Both the position numbers and the translations under genes were made by a program. This document shows positions 23,831 to 34,143 of a DNA stretch of 64,000 nucleotides, one piece after another (position 1 is the first letter of the stretch; every line of letters starts with the position of its first letter). Where the stretch lies: positions 1-64,000 of the forward strand of contig NW_027062695.1 of the NCBI RefSeq assembly GCF_032884065.1. Direction: 5' to 3'. A model generated the notes under the pieces. The model did not search any database. It worked only from the letters and a program-made list of their open reading frames with translations, and was not told where the DNA came from. Origin of the DNA: Artemia franciscana. Its lineage: Eukaryota; Arthropoda; Branchiopoda; Anostraca; Artemiidae.

Positions 23831-24583
23831 TTTAAATTATGCCAGAATATCCGGCTCCCCTCCATGGGAGCTTCCCTTCCTCCGTGAAAAATCCCTTCAT
23901 GGAGATATCCTCCCACGTAACCCTGACTGCTTATCAGAAACCCCACCCTTAGAAAAATATCTGAATACACAACAATAGCCAATGCTGTATGTAAACAATG
24001 AGAAAAGCTTACAGCTAGCAGCCTTTCCCCCGAACACTGTGGGGGGTCAATTCGCCCTCAGAGAACAAGCTATTGGATATTCTGGTTATGCTGAATAAAA
24101 TAGTAATCTCAAAATTTTGATACGGCGACTTCGGGGAAAAAGAGGCATGGGAGGAGGGCTAACCTCCTTGAAATTTTTTTGTTAGTTATAAAGAGAACTA
24201 GAACTTTTGATATCCAATCAAATGAACCCTCTCCTAATTGTTTAGGAACACCGGTTCATTACTATCATTCCCGGCAAAAACAAGCAAAAAACAGGAAAAA
24301 AAACACGAACAAACAAACAAATAAACACACATCCGTGACGAAAAAACATGCAAAATTCAAAATTTTGCAGGCCATATAGGACCTTGTGGCCTATACAGCA
24401 GGGTTCTCTGATAAGCTGAATGATGGTCTTATTTTAATGAAGATCACATGAAGTTTTAGAGTATTTTCCCCTTTTTCAAAAATTGGGCAGATTTTCTCAG
24501 GCTCGTAATTTTGGTGGGTAAAATTAACCTTGATGAACTTAATACCTTTCTAATAAGCATCAAGATTCGATTCTATCGATGGA
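23831..24583 (+). repeat. Composite element (spacer + satellite + TE3), split by the Polinton
   Basis: Spacer with CCCTCCATGGGAGCTTCCC, satellite fragment 24000-24225, and TE3 from 24230 (AAACACACATCCGTGACG, GCAGGGTTCTCTGATAAGC, GTAAAATTAACCTTGATGAA). TE3 breaks off at about 24583 after GATTCTATCGATGGA. Its expected continuation (CTATTGGTAT..GAGC..CGCTCCTTACT) resumes at 40690. Confidence 0.7.
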
Positions 24584-24829
24584 AGTAGTGACTGCCCTTT
24601 GGATTTATACTGCCAGATAGGGGCTAAGCTATTAGAGCTCTTAGTCCCTGAAGGCGCTATTGCGCAAAATTGGGTCTGATGCAATGCTATAGCGCACTTG
24701 TATAGTACAGCTGCGTAATAGAGTTTGCTTGTTACAACACATGGGAACATTTTCATTGAAAACCAGGCGTCTGTTTCTTAAAAAACCTAAAGTGTAGGGA
24801 AAACTTTCAGGGTTTGCCGAATTAGTATT
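24584..24829 (+). repeat. Polinton left terminal inverted repeat
   Basis: Begins AGTAGTGACTGCC. It shares with the reverse complement of 40441-40687 the ordered blocks CTATTGCG, GGGTCTGA.GCAAT.CTATA, TTTGCTTGTTACA, GTTTCTTAAAAA.CTAA.GTGTAGG and TTCAGGGT. The overall match is roughly two thirds to three quarters by eye. Confidence 0.85.
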
Positions 24830-25059
24830 TCCTCGGATGTTAGGTCATAGTTTCTTTAATTCGATTTCTTTGGTTTCTATGTAATAGGGCATATTAGAGT
24901 CCGTTAGTCCAGAGGGGAAGTCCCGATTGCAAAAAAAGATCATAGTCCAATATTCAAAGACGAGGGTGACATGATCTTGCGGGAGTTTCTTCAGTATTAA
25001 AAAAATAGTTCGGTATGTCAACATCAAGGATATTATTCCCTAGTAATGGATAATTTTAC

Positions 25060-25345
25060 TCTATTGGATATTGAAAACGCTAACAATTGCAAAATTAAAA
25101 CCTACAGTGCCTAGTGTGGCAGAAGAAATTACAAGGAGTTGCCGGCTAATCCTAGAATGGGACGGGATGTTTGCGCCATAGGTCATATCATTAAGCAAAT
25201 TTAAGTCGGAAGAACATTCATCCTTTGCAGCAAAAGTTAATACAATGGACATACAAAGATTACAAGACGGATTAAATACATTAGCGAAATATATTGAAAA
25301 CAACGATCTGAATCAATCTACAAAACAAAAGTGGATTCGTTACTA
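25060..25345 (+). pseudogene. Unidentified coding relic in the Polinton (+ strand)
   Basis: One + frame stays coherent for over 80 codons with a single internal TAG (where CAG would encode Gln). Segments are LTIAKLKPTVPSVAEEITRS, RLILEWDGMFAP and IQRLQDGLNTLAKYIE. It is rich in amphipathic helix-like sequence. No family is recognised. It lies near the left TIR, in the opposite direction to the capsid genes. Confidence 0.4.
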
Positions 25346-25864
25346 GTGGCATCTATTGTTAGTCTATAATCGTTTGTGAAAGTGTCAGGATTATAAAAGA
25401 CTGGATTTGAGAAGCAAAAATCATACTGAATCTAGTGATTTGGAAAAAATGTTTGATCCTAAATGATTATTTTCTAGAGCTATCTCTTCAAAGGTAAACA
25501 TTTTCTCAAAGAATTCTTAACGATATAATAAGAAATGAGTCTCCGTCTTTGGACTATTACATGAAACTTTAACTCGCGTCCTAGATGCATTTACTGAATT
25601 TATAGACATATTGATTGAAACAAAACAAAATCTTATTATGATTTTGCTTTTAACCCTTTCCTAGACGTCCATTTTACGAGGCAAAAAGAATTAAATCAAC
25701 ATTTAAAAAATCCTGTCCAAACTGGTTTGATGTGTGACGCAACTCGATTGCTCCTCCTCCAAGAAGATATTTAATTTCCCCAGTCAGTTTTTTTTTGAAA
25801 GTGAGACCGTCAACATAGAAGAAAATGTTTTATACATTCCCATTATGCTTTTATACATTGAATA

Positions 25865-26250
25865 GCTGGCCATCCTGTGAGAACTGTACTTTTGTTGATG
25901 ACTATAATGAAAAGTGTAGTTTATGAAATCTGGGTAAATTACACAGGGGATATGCTGTGCAAATTAAAGACTATAATTTTTGTCTCAAAGAGATTTAGGA
26001 CGCTGATACTACAGGTCTGCTATGCTATGATTGTCACTATGATAAATGTGATCAATGGGAAAATACTCACCCTGACAAGAAACCCAAACATGATTTTAGT
26101 TTATTTTTAAGAGACAGGTATCGTCGTGGTTTTAAACTGCTTTGAGAAGAAGAGCCTGGCCCAGGCTTTAATTGCAGGAACATTAGAAAGTCTGGTTTTT
26201 ACGATGTCGCTGCAAAGATACCAGCTACTATGATTATAAGCCTATTGACT
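25865..26250 (+). pseudogene. Cysteine-rich coding relic in the Polinton
   Basis: A broken + frame shows C-x2-C (..SCENCTFVDDYNEKCS..) and CYDCHYDKCDQWENTHPDKK, followed by RDRYRRGF. The spacing hints at a zinc-binding (possibly ZZ-like) module. Three or more stops interrupt it. It may continue into the frame at 26256. Confidence 0.35.
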
Positions 26251-26255
26251 TTTAT

Positions 26256-26558
26256 TTGGCTGTAACAGAAAGTGATTTTTCATATGAGAATCTTGTGTGT
26301 GACATTGCTTTAAATAAGCAAATTGAAACACATGAATTTTATAATATGAGTCAGAATAGTGTTATTGACTTTACGAAGAGATATAATGAAAATGAAGTTA
26401 CATTAAATTGTAGAAAATATGACCCTGACTTTTCATGCCAATATGAATACAAGTTGAATCATGACAAGCTGCCACCATTAATCATTAACGATGATTTACC
26501 TATATGTTGGAGAAGAAATCTAAAGGATATAGAGTTTTTTACATACAACTTTTATTAA
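26256..26558 (+). CDS. Unidentified 100-residue open frame in the Polinton
   Basis: The longest intact frame on the + strand of the element. It contains ESDFSYENLVCDIALNKQ, FTKRYNENEVTLNCRKYD and LPPLIINDDLPICWRRN. It is acidic and Tyr/Asn-rich with four Cys, and has no recognised domain. It faces the protease relic end to end. It may be the 3' part of a longer gene that includes the cysteine-rich stretch upstream. Confidence 0.4.
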   Translation: MAVTESDFSYENLVCDIALNKQIETHEFYNMSQNSVIDFTKRYNENEVTLNCRKYDPDFSCQYEYKLNHDKLPPLIINDDLPICWRRNLKDIEFFTYNFY

Positions 26559-26589
26559 TAAACAAATCTAAAAACTCTTTAAAAGCATT

Positions 26590-27020
26590 TCACTCTTAGC
26601 CCACTAAAATTTATAATATTTAGGCAGGAAAGAGTATTTTCAAATAGAAAGTTATTCAATCGAGGATTGTCACTATAAATGCAAAGAAATTCACTGAAAG
26701 TATATACACGGCATCGGAAAATAAAATGTAATAGTGCATGAAAACCGCAGGTTTGCTTGATGAATCTCATACTCGGCTCCGATTTCGAATAATAGATTTT
26801 TCGCTTTGCTCAAGAAAGTTTTTGATGTGAGGCGTGTAGAATGTATGCGGTAGACCAAGAGGATAAAAAAATTCAATATTTTTGGCTGTTTGAAAGAGGT
26901 GTAGCAAATGTCCCGTCTTTACAGTTGATGGGCTACTGTTAACCATGATAAGGATATTGTTAACGCTTTCAACATGGTCGAAGAAATTCAAGGGTATGCA
27001 GTAGGACTTTTATTTGGCCG
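26590..27020 (-). pseudogene. Adenain-like cysteine protease relic (Polinton)
   Basis: Family role: maturation protease for Polinton/adenovirus-type capsids. The - strand frame reads IMVNSSPSTVKTGHLLHLFQ, then IEFFYPLGLPHTFYTP.. and KNFLEQS, matching the order around the catalytic His (NTDxSxxxGxHW) and the EFFDSYGLPP segment of the family. After a frame change comes FMHYYILFSDAVY where the CGxYCLxFL catalytic Cys segment is expected, with the Cys apparently lost. It lies just downstream of the capsid gene. The call is by pattern order only. Confidence 0.55.
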
Positions 27021-27189
27021 TGTAGGGAACGAAATTGAATACATTGATTATTTATTTGTTTTCATGGTGCCAAGTCTAATAGAAAACTGCCATCAAGGGT
27101 AATTTACCGATAGCTTTCAAATTAATTTGGCGAGATTAATAATACATTTTCCTCCAACGATTCAGCAGAGATGCACTCTAAACCCACAC

Positions 27190-28324
27190 TCCCCCTTCAG
27201 ACAATAGTCTTATCTTGAGTACTGAAAAAACACAACACAATAACACCATGAGTTCTTGTGAACATTTCTTCGGCTGTACCATTTTCAAATAGTTGTGAAT
27301 CTTGATCTAGGCATTGTATTTTCAATTCATAAAAGGTTCTATAGGATTTAACAAAGGATAAATTGTAGAGTAGATTTCCATTTACTTTACATAAAAGATA
27401 TGAAAGTCCAAACATTTCAAATTTATACGGGGAATTTGTCCTTGATCAAACGGCACTGGTATTTTTACAAAAGCCAGAGCAAGTTTTTAAGGTTTTTCAT
27501 CATTGGTAAATGACGAATTGCTGTAGGTACGTGTACCAGTAGCAATATGTCTTTGATTCGTGAGTATACTAAGAATGAGCAGTTTGAAATTATTTCCACT
27601 AACTCTTAATTTCTCAATTACCAAAGCAACATAACTCAAAACTTGTTTTTTCTCGTACTTGAAGTATTGCCGAGTTGAGAGAGACTTTCACATCAGGTGC
27701 AGTGCCAACTACTTTTCGCAAAATAAAAATTGGACGGATTAAGTTGTAGCTTTATGGCAATCTTAAAATTGGGAGGTAATCATTGAGTTATAATAAATAT
27801 CTCATGATTTATTTCCTCACCAAGTGTAAATCCTTAGTTGTTAGACTAAATCCTAGTTAGTCTAAGTATACTGCTACTGTCAGTGTCCGTTTTTTATTCA
27901 TATCCAATAGCCATACCTCTCAAAAGCTTATAGGACATCGGACTCATCAAAATGGATTGTATATAACTTGCATAATTTGAAAGATTGTTGCTTGTGCTCA
28001 CCAGTGTTCCATTTATGTAGACACTGATTTGTCTAAGCAAATTGTGCAGTACAAAATTTTCAATGAATAACTTCTTGGGCTCACTTGGTTTTTTAATGTT
28101 AGATTTGTCGGCAATCACATGTAAATCTATAAATGTAGAAATCATATCTATGAAGTACTCTTCACCGGAATAAATTTGAAAATGTACGTTTTAGAGACCT
28201 GTTGTTGCAGATAAAATTGCTAATAGTGACCTTGTTTTACACTCACATCAACTTTTTCTGCATTGAAAAGCTTTAGAGATAAGTTAAATGAAGGATGAAA
28301 TTCCTTATGTGGTAGATATGCCAT
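27190..28324 (-). pseudogene. Polinton major capsid protein relic
   Basis: Double-jelly-roll capsid protein of Polintons/adintoviruses. A start ATG at 28324-28322 opens MAYLPHKEFHPS..LKLFNA. The central segment (28145 to about 27897) reads FIDLHVIADKSN, FVLHNLLRQISVYINGTLVS and NNLSNYASYIQSIL, matching the family pattern YIDL..LHSLF..VxVxxNGxLVSSSNxxYPYxAYIExLL. Later segments FILRKVVGTAPDVKVSLNSA and GTAEEMFTRTHGVIVLCF fit the second half. At least four frameshifts or stops break it. Confidence 0.6.
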
Positions 28325-28599
28325 TTCTAGGCAAAGAAATCCTTTTTCGATCTAACAGTTTTTACTTTTGGTTTCTTTTTCTTCTTTGACACCCTGTAAT
28401 AGTCCATTCCATGACCTAATTGCTGTGTTCCAAGAGTTGAAACACAGCAATCAATATTAGGACAAACAAAAGTATTTTTTCTATTAGCCATCTCAGTGAA
28501 TGGGTTAAAAATGGCATATAATCACTGACAAACCTTTTGTTATTGCTAGAGGATCAGCCAATGCACTTCTTAATGTTAACTGACAGGGCTCTAAATAAA
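28325..28599 (-). other. Polinton interval between penton and capsid genes
   Basis: Contains short coherent - frames (LTLRSALADPLAITKGLS near 28580-28530; a Lys-rich KKKKKPKVKTVRSKK near 28400-28360) that may be the end of the penton-like protein or a separate small basic virion protein. Unassigned. Confidence 0.3.
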
Positions 28600-29287
28600 A
28601 AGTGTTAACTGGAAAATATTAAAGTGACTGAAATTTTCGTGGTGAATTTTTTTGTGACTGGTTTTTCGTTCAAGAGTAGGTATAAGGGGGACATTGGCAT
28701 TACCGAGCCTCCATGTCTCGACAAAGGATGCGTAAATATATATACAATTGTCTGATGAGAAGCCAGGTGCATAGTCTGCATAAATAAAATAATCCTTGCC
28801 ACAGAATTTTTTTTAGCTTCAATAGTACAATCTTTAAAACCAAGAATCTTACGTAAGGCCTCATTGAAGAACATTCTTTCATTCTCAAATGGATTAGTGA
28901 TGTAAATTCTCCCCTGTTCTGTTAACAGTTGAATGTGAAGCCATACTTTTAAACTCGCAATTATTTTGTTGATAACTTCACACAGCTCATGCATGTTGCT
29001 GTATTCCTGGTAGGATACAATAGTAAAGGAGTAATCATCAGAGTCAAAATTTGCAACCTGTCCCTCGTCAAAGAAGTCAAAGGACTTACTTCAATCTAAT
29101 ATGTGCGGTATTTTTTCAGGATTTCATATGTATTTTTAAAATACAATCAACAAGAGCAACTTCCTACCTTCCCTCAAATTTGATGGCGGGGAAGAGTTTT
29201 GTCAGAAAATCGCTTGTTTTTATTCAAATCGTCATAGAGTGGATTAGAGACATTGGACATGAGTTTCACATACAAATAATCAGAAAT
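28600..29287 (-). pseudogene. Polinton penton-like minor capsid protein relic
   Basis: The - strand starts near DYLYVKLMSNVSNPLYDD, matching the family opening FYVTLxSNxSxDLYxxN. It continues through HELCEVINKIIASLKV.., RIYITNPFEN and ALRKILGFKD (LxxILGF), then in another frame ADYAPGFSSDNCIYIYASF and VETWRLGNANVPLIPTL (family: GFSSLYVYxDIVExQxVGDxxxPLLR). The order of motifs supports the single-jelly-roll penton homologue. Frames shift at least twice (near 28880 and 29000). Confidence 0.6.
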
Positions 29288-29825
29288 TGTAAACTTCTTC
29301 AGCGCAATCCAAGAATCAAAATCAGAGTTTTATTCTAGCCAGTGAATAAGAAACTGCCTCTTACTCTTGTGAGTTCGGGTCTTTAATATCTTTTCAATTT
29401 GATACATTCCATTATTTTTCTTTTTGTAATCCATAATCGTAAAAACCACCGCGAGTCTCGTCATCTTTCATATCACGGTGACGATAGGTTGCAGGTTTAT
29501 TGTCTAAGACTTTTGACACCTCAAAAAGTGCAGTAGAGCACAAGTGATTCCCTTTTCAAAAATATTGGTAGTTTGACTGATTCAAACTGTATCACCAAAA
29601 TTTAATTTTTCTCTTCAAAACCTTTACATTGGAATGTTTTTTATTGGAAGTGTATCGTTACTGTAATGAACTTCAAGAGGACTATGTTTGCCTCTCTTTG
29701 AATGCCATGGAACATCATACATAAAGTGACTAAAACACTGATTGCAAGTAAAACATATTTGTACGTTCTATTATGACGTCTTTGAATCTCGTCTAGAATC
29801 AAAAGATCTGTTTGTTATATATGCA
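29288..29825 (-). pseudogene. Polinton integrase relic with chromodomain-like C-terminus
   Basis: Retroviral-type DDE integrase that would insert the element. A fragment of the core, RRHNRTYKYVLLAISVLVTL (family: YNxGYKYLLxxIDVFSKY), is followed after an apparent internal deletion by KFGDTV..ISQTTNIFEKGIT (SH3-like fold), VLDNKPATYRHRDMKDDETR and GGFYDYGLQK. A chromodomain-like MYQIEKILKTRTHKSKRQF, LIHWLE..FDSWI comes next. The catalytic acidic residues cannot be located. Stops and frameshifts throughout. Confidence 0.65.
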
Positions 29826-30190
29826 AGGGGGAAAAGGCTTTAGTTTTCGATAATGATTACCGCGAACTCAATCATTTCGATGACGAGTGTAACCGGGTTC
29901 ATTCTGTAAAAACTATTTTCTAGCTTCTTTTCAACAGTAGCAGCTCGGGCAAGTGTTGTGGAGGAGCTTAAACTTCACACTTAGCCAATCTACATATATA
30001 TAAAAATAAGTTGTTTGTGTGTCGACTGACTTCATTATAAAGATTGAGCATTATGACCTCATGTATGTATTTTGTATGTTTGTATGTGACGTCAAAAGCT
30101 TTGTATATGACGTCAAAGGCTTTGTATACGACGTCATTATCAGTGTATAAACAGGCATTTCAAAGATAAATTTTTAGTATAGATCTTAAA

Positions 30191-30415
30191 ATGACAGAAG
30201 AAACAGCCGAGGAAGCTGCTCAAATAGTTAATTCAAAGAGAAAATTTAGTATAAATCCTACAATGGCAGAAGAAACAGCCGAGGAAGCTGCTCAAAGAGT
30301 TAATTTCAAAAGGCTTGCGACAAAAAAACGCAAAACCGCACAGTTAGATGAAAATCAACCTGGACAGCGAGAGTCAAAACTTATCAAAACTGAAAATGAG
30401 AGTGATGATGATTAG
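30191..30415 (+). CDS. Helitron N-terminal open frame with internal duplication
   Basis: 74 codons, MTEETAEEAAQIVNSKRKFS.., in which ETAEEAAQ occurs twice because about 72-75 bp are duplicated in tandem (30173-30243 and 30244-30318). It ends KTENESDDD. The Glu-rich opening fits the start of a Helitron Rep protein. Downstream broken frames include VGDQFLPRDNILYRRNNQL and IIFWDGFDGYHF. Confidence 0.5.
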   Translation: MTEETAEEAAQIVNSKRKFSINPTMAEETAEEAAQRVNFKRLATKKRKTAQLDENQPGQRESKLIKTENESDDD

Positions 30416-30419
30416 GTTT

Positions 30420-31290
30420 GGGATTTTGACTGGGATAAGGTTGACTTGACTTGGATAATCAATGCCTAGCAGATTTTAGTAAAAAAAAGATTCGGCGATA
30501 TGTATTTCAGTGCTTCTGTTCAAAACAGCAATCGAATTGATGCCTACTGATACACAACTATTAACGAAGTGGCAATCGTTATGGTCGGTGATCAGTTCTT
30601 ACCTCGAGATAATATTCTTTATAGGCGAAACAATCAGTTGACAAGAATTCCTTAAACTCATCGATGCTACGATGCCCTACAAAATCCTATCATTTTTTGG
30701 GATGGATTCGACGGCTATCACTTTATATTAAATTAAGTTGATAATTAATATTAAATATAATTAATATTAAATTGATAAATCAAGCCACTAACAAAGAAAT
30801 GGATAAGAAACGCAGCGCAATGAAATATTATGCCTATCGATTAATGATTCGTCATTTAATACATTTACATATAATCTGTCTTGGGATTAGATCCAACAGC
30901 CTTTACATCCTGGACAATCGCCGGTTCATAGACATGACATTACGGCCCGTGTCTTCTGGCAAAAGTTGCTCTCCTTCATCTCCTACAGAGTTATGGGAGA
31001 AATACAAATCGCAAATGGCCGAGAATATACTCCACCGAATACGGCTAGAAAGGTCAGATATGACCTTGGACTTTACAACAGAAATTTATAACTGCACTTT
31101 AGTTATGATTGAAGATTTGTGCTTATCTATTGCAAAAAAAAAACTTCTCAAGCATTTGGGAATGCATTCACCTAATCATACTGCTTCTATTTCTACATGT
31201 GTAGAATGGGATCGTGAACAAATTTACAACACAATTGATCTATTGTCGTATGTTACAGACCGGGACACCGGGAAAAAAGGAATATAAATG
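30420..31290 (+). pseudogene. Helitron Rep/helicase relic, internally deleted
   Basis: Broken Rep segments (NEVAIVMVGDQFLPRDNILY, NPIIFWDGFDGYHF) lead into a frame from 30772 with NKEMDKKRSAMKYYAYRLMI, a conserved Helitron motif before the Rep HUH region. This is fused directly to LWEKYKSQMAENILHRIR, TEIYNCTLVMIEDLCLSIA and LGMHSPNH, the start of the Pif1 helicase part. The HUH nuclease and Walker A regions are absent. A minisatellite takes over after LLSYVTDRDTG. Confidence 0.75.
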
Positions 31291-31545
31291 ACGACCGGGA
31301 CACTCAAAGAAAAATTACAGACCGGGACACCGGGACACAAATGACAAGCGGGACACAGGGAATATAAATGACGACGGGGACACTCAAAGAGAAAGTACAG
31401 ACCGAGACACCGGGACACAAATGACGACCGGGACACAGGAAATATACATGACGACCGGGACACAGGGACACAACTACAAAGGGGACGCCGGAAGGACACA
31501 TGGGGGATATATAAATGACGACGGGGACACAGGGAATATTCGATT
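31256..31545 (+). repeat. GGGACAC minisatellite
   Basis: Degenerate units such as GACCGGGACACAGGGAATATAAATGAC repeat across about 290 bp, with a longer period (about 110 bp) visible from the recurring CACTCAAAGA(G)AAA.TACAG. It replaces the central helicase region. Both strands stay open by repetition and should not be taken as genes. Confidence 0.85.
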
Positions 31546-31722
31546 AGCAATTACCATCAATAAATCATTAGAAAAATGCGGTATAGATCTGAATACGGAT
31601 TGTTTTCCCATGGACAGTTATATGTTGCATGTTCAAGAGTCGGTAAACCCGAGAATCTGTTTATATGCACAGACAATGGGACAGCGAAGAAAATTGTATA
31701 TTCGCAAGTTTTACGTAGTTAA
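31545..31722 (+). pseudogene. Helitron helicase C-terminal fragment, motif VI deletion
   Basis: The sequence corresponds to 766-948: [22 protein letters not shown] then LYVACSR (in shifted frame) and the terminal ..VYSQVLRS*. Compared with the copy at 766-820, 12 bp encoding AQGQ are missing between AATAAA and TCATTA, removing part of the conserved TINKAQGQS motif. Confidence 0.75.
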
Positions 31723-31723
31723 A

Positions 31724-31871
<148 letters not shown>

Positions 31872-31972
31872 CAGGTGGGACACAGGGACACAACTACAAT
31901 GGCACGTAACTAATATGGCGCGTAACAACTTACGCGCGCGGGGGGCTTTGGGGTGGGGTTGAGAAGCGCCCC

Positions 31973-31991
31973 CACCAACTAGGTGTTGGTG
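31973..31991 (+). other. Helitron 3'-terminal-type hairpin
   Basis: A 7-bp stem, CACCAAC / GTTGGTG with loop TAGGT, follows a GC-rich stretch as in Helitron 3' ends. Confidence 0.6.
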
Positions 31992-32261
31992 TGGTATTTT
32001 TATAAGAACCTTATATTTTTATAAGAATTTCTTATAAGTATTTTTACAAGAACCCTTCAAAACTAGAATCATTTTGAACATGAATGTGATGTAAGGTGTC
32101 CGCTACCCTTTTGCATACTAAATGTGGTAGAAACACGCATTCGTTCGATACCTTTTAAATCATCCCCCCCCACTATTGTGCCTACCGAGAACGATTAACT
32201 TTTTAGTAACTTAATCGATTTAAAACGTGCTTATTCCCAATAAGACTTTTTTTTTTAATTT

Positions 32262-32712
32262 ATTGACTTTAAAAGCTTATTAACCTTACTATCAAATGAT
32301 TCAAGTCTTTTACGATTCACAATCAAATCTGATACCAACTCAATTAAATTGTAGGGCTTGCCATGGCTTAGTACGTCATTTTTGTCATCAATTTGTACAT
32401 GTTCATTCTCAGCAAGATAAGTCAAAATATGAGTGAGGAATTAGGTCTAAAACGTTTGATAAAACTTGATATCTTCTTCTTCCTGTTTTGGTGTTTCCAA
32501 AACTTCTGAACTTTCAGAAGTTGCAGGTGGATAAATGACATTTACTTCGAGCGGTCTCTCACAGTAGGGTTTATGCCTATCAATATATCGAAGGGCATTC
32601 TAAATTCATCGGCAATTGTTTCATTGTTAATAAATTTATCAAGATTACCTTCAAAGTGCTCTTTTGGTAAGAGAGCGAGCTCTGTTGGTGTCAGTTTCGA
32701 AGGTTTAGCCAC
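32262..32712 (-). pseudogene. Unassigned Polinton gene downstream of the basic protein
   Basis: A - frame from 32712 reads VAKPSKLTPTELALLPKEHF.., NETIADEFRMPFDILIGINP to a stop. A second frame gives YPPATSESSEVLETPKQEEE, then VLSHGKPYNLIELVSDLIVN and KRLESFDSKVNKLL. The pattern (short N-terminal helix, acidic linker, then a GKP..NIVDLV-like stretch) resembles an uncharacterised ORF common in Polintons/adintoviruses. I do not assign a function. Confidence 0.45.
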
Positions 32713-32756
32713 CTAGAGAACATGGTTTACAAGTCCAACGATTATTAGCAGTAACA

Positions 32757-33012
32757 ATTAAAAGTAACTACCACCCGCTTGAAAAAGCCGTTTACGTTTA
32801 AAATCTTTTCCTTTCTTTTTGCAAGCTAAGCCAAGTACAAGTAAAAGATGCTGCTTTTTCTTTTGTCTAACACCTTCTGGCAGTTAAAAATTGCCTTTAG
32901 GTAAATTTAAACAAAGCTTAGATAGGAGATTAATGAATTCTTTGTCAATGCCATGTCTAAGTATAGCTTTTCTAAGCCGTAATTTTGAATAACGGAAAAT
33001 AATTTTTTTCAT
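32757..33012 (-). pseudogene. Small basic Polinton protein relic
   Basis: From ATG at 33012-33010: KAILRHGIDKEFINLLSKLC, then LNLPKGNF, one TAA stop, then LPEGVRQKKKQHLL, ACKKKGKDFKRKRLFQAGGS. The sequence ends in the (K)xxLxQ.GG motif typical of a short Lys-rich Polinton/adintovirus ORF that follows the ATPase. A role as core or condensing protein is an inference. Confidence 0.5.
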
Positions 33013-33024
33013 GTAGTTTCTTCA

Positions 33025-33660
33025 GTATCGTGATAGCGACTAATGACTTTTTTTTTATTATTCACGGGTAGATATGCGGTAATTTCATTATAAAAAATAT
33101 CCTTGACGATGCTCAACTCTTCTGGCAGGTTTTGATTGAGATCCAATAAAATGTATCCAAAGGGTAAATTAGTAGCTTAACTGTAGGCCGAGAGTAAAAT
33201 TTTGGTTAACCAGGATATATTTGCTTGTTCAAAGTTATAAGAGAACCTGAGTCACGAACAGCCTCATAGATGATATAGTAATTACAATTCTATGCAAGTG
33301 TTCTCACATATTTGCTCCGATGAAAGAGATTATGTAGAAAAACGGTTACAGAAAATTTTTTCATGAGGAGACTACCGTGAATAATAGTAACATTTCCAGA
33401 GAGTATTCTTCAATTGATTCAGCTAAATCATCAATAATCATTCATGAGTTTTGTGTGATAATATTAAACGCATCAAATCCTCGTAGGAATTTTAGGTCTG
33501 GTGCAAAAGTTTTTAATTTATCATAGGACTCTTGCCACATACTATAGCAATAATAGATACTTTTAGGATTTTGTAAAAGCATTTTAATAATGATTTTTAA
33601 TTATTTTCGTTAAAAGTGTTGTTTTACCGCACAATTTTATGGCGTTTTAAATTGATAAAT
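33025..33660 (-). pseudogene. Polinton genome-packaging ATPase relic
   Basis: FtsK/A32-like ATPase that packages DNA into capsids. The - strand shows a Walker A remnant CGKTTLLTKIIKNH (33609-33635 region), then SIYYCYSMWQESYDKLKTFA, FLRGFDAFN, and Walker B MIIDDLAES (33442-33419). A shifted frame shows SVTVFLHNLFHRSKYVRTLA, EAVRDSGSLITLNKQIYPG and ISTREQ-like end residues. HNLFHxxKxxRT and LxxQxYPG are signature segments of the Polinton enzyme. At least three frame changes. Confidence 0.7.
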
Positions 33661-34143
33661 GTTATTACTCTCGTTTTCAAAATCCTACTAAACGAAATTA
33701 ACCTCAATCGGTTGAATAAATACTAAAAAAATAAGATAAATGGTTTCTTTAATAAATAAATTAATGCACGACAAAATATATTTACATAAGCAATTGGAAA
33801 AACAACACGAGATTGACACTTGAATATATCTACATGGACATGAAAAAGACACTTAGAAATGGGTCCCACCCTGAGGGCGGGACACAACCGGATCCCTCCA
33901 GATGACAAGGCAGATAGAATGGTGGCCGGAAGGCATTACTACTGGCTGAGGTGGTGATTGTAAAGTCATAGTTTAGCATAAAGCACTTTTTAAACATTGA
34001 TTCCGCTTCGCGCAAAAAAGTATAATAAAATAAATAAAAACACTAGAAAACGACTAGAAAAAACATTACTTATAAAACACTAGAAAACCACTGGAAAACA
34101 CACATTGCTGAGCTGGAGACTGATCAAGCCCCTCTCCCACCAG

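Noticed and set aside
31224..31550. 108-codon Cys/Pro/Arg-rich frame on the - strand
   Set aside because: It is the reverse reading of the GGGACAC minisatellite in the Helitron.
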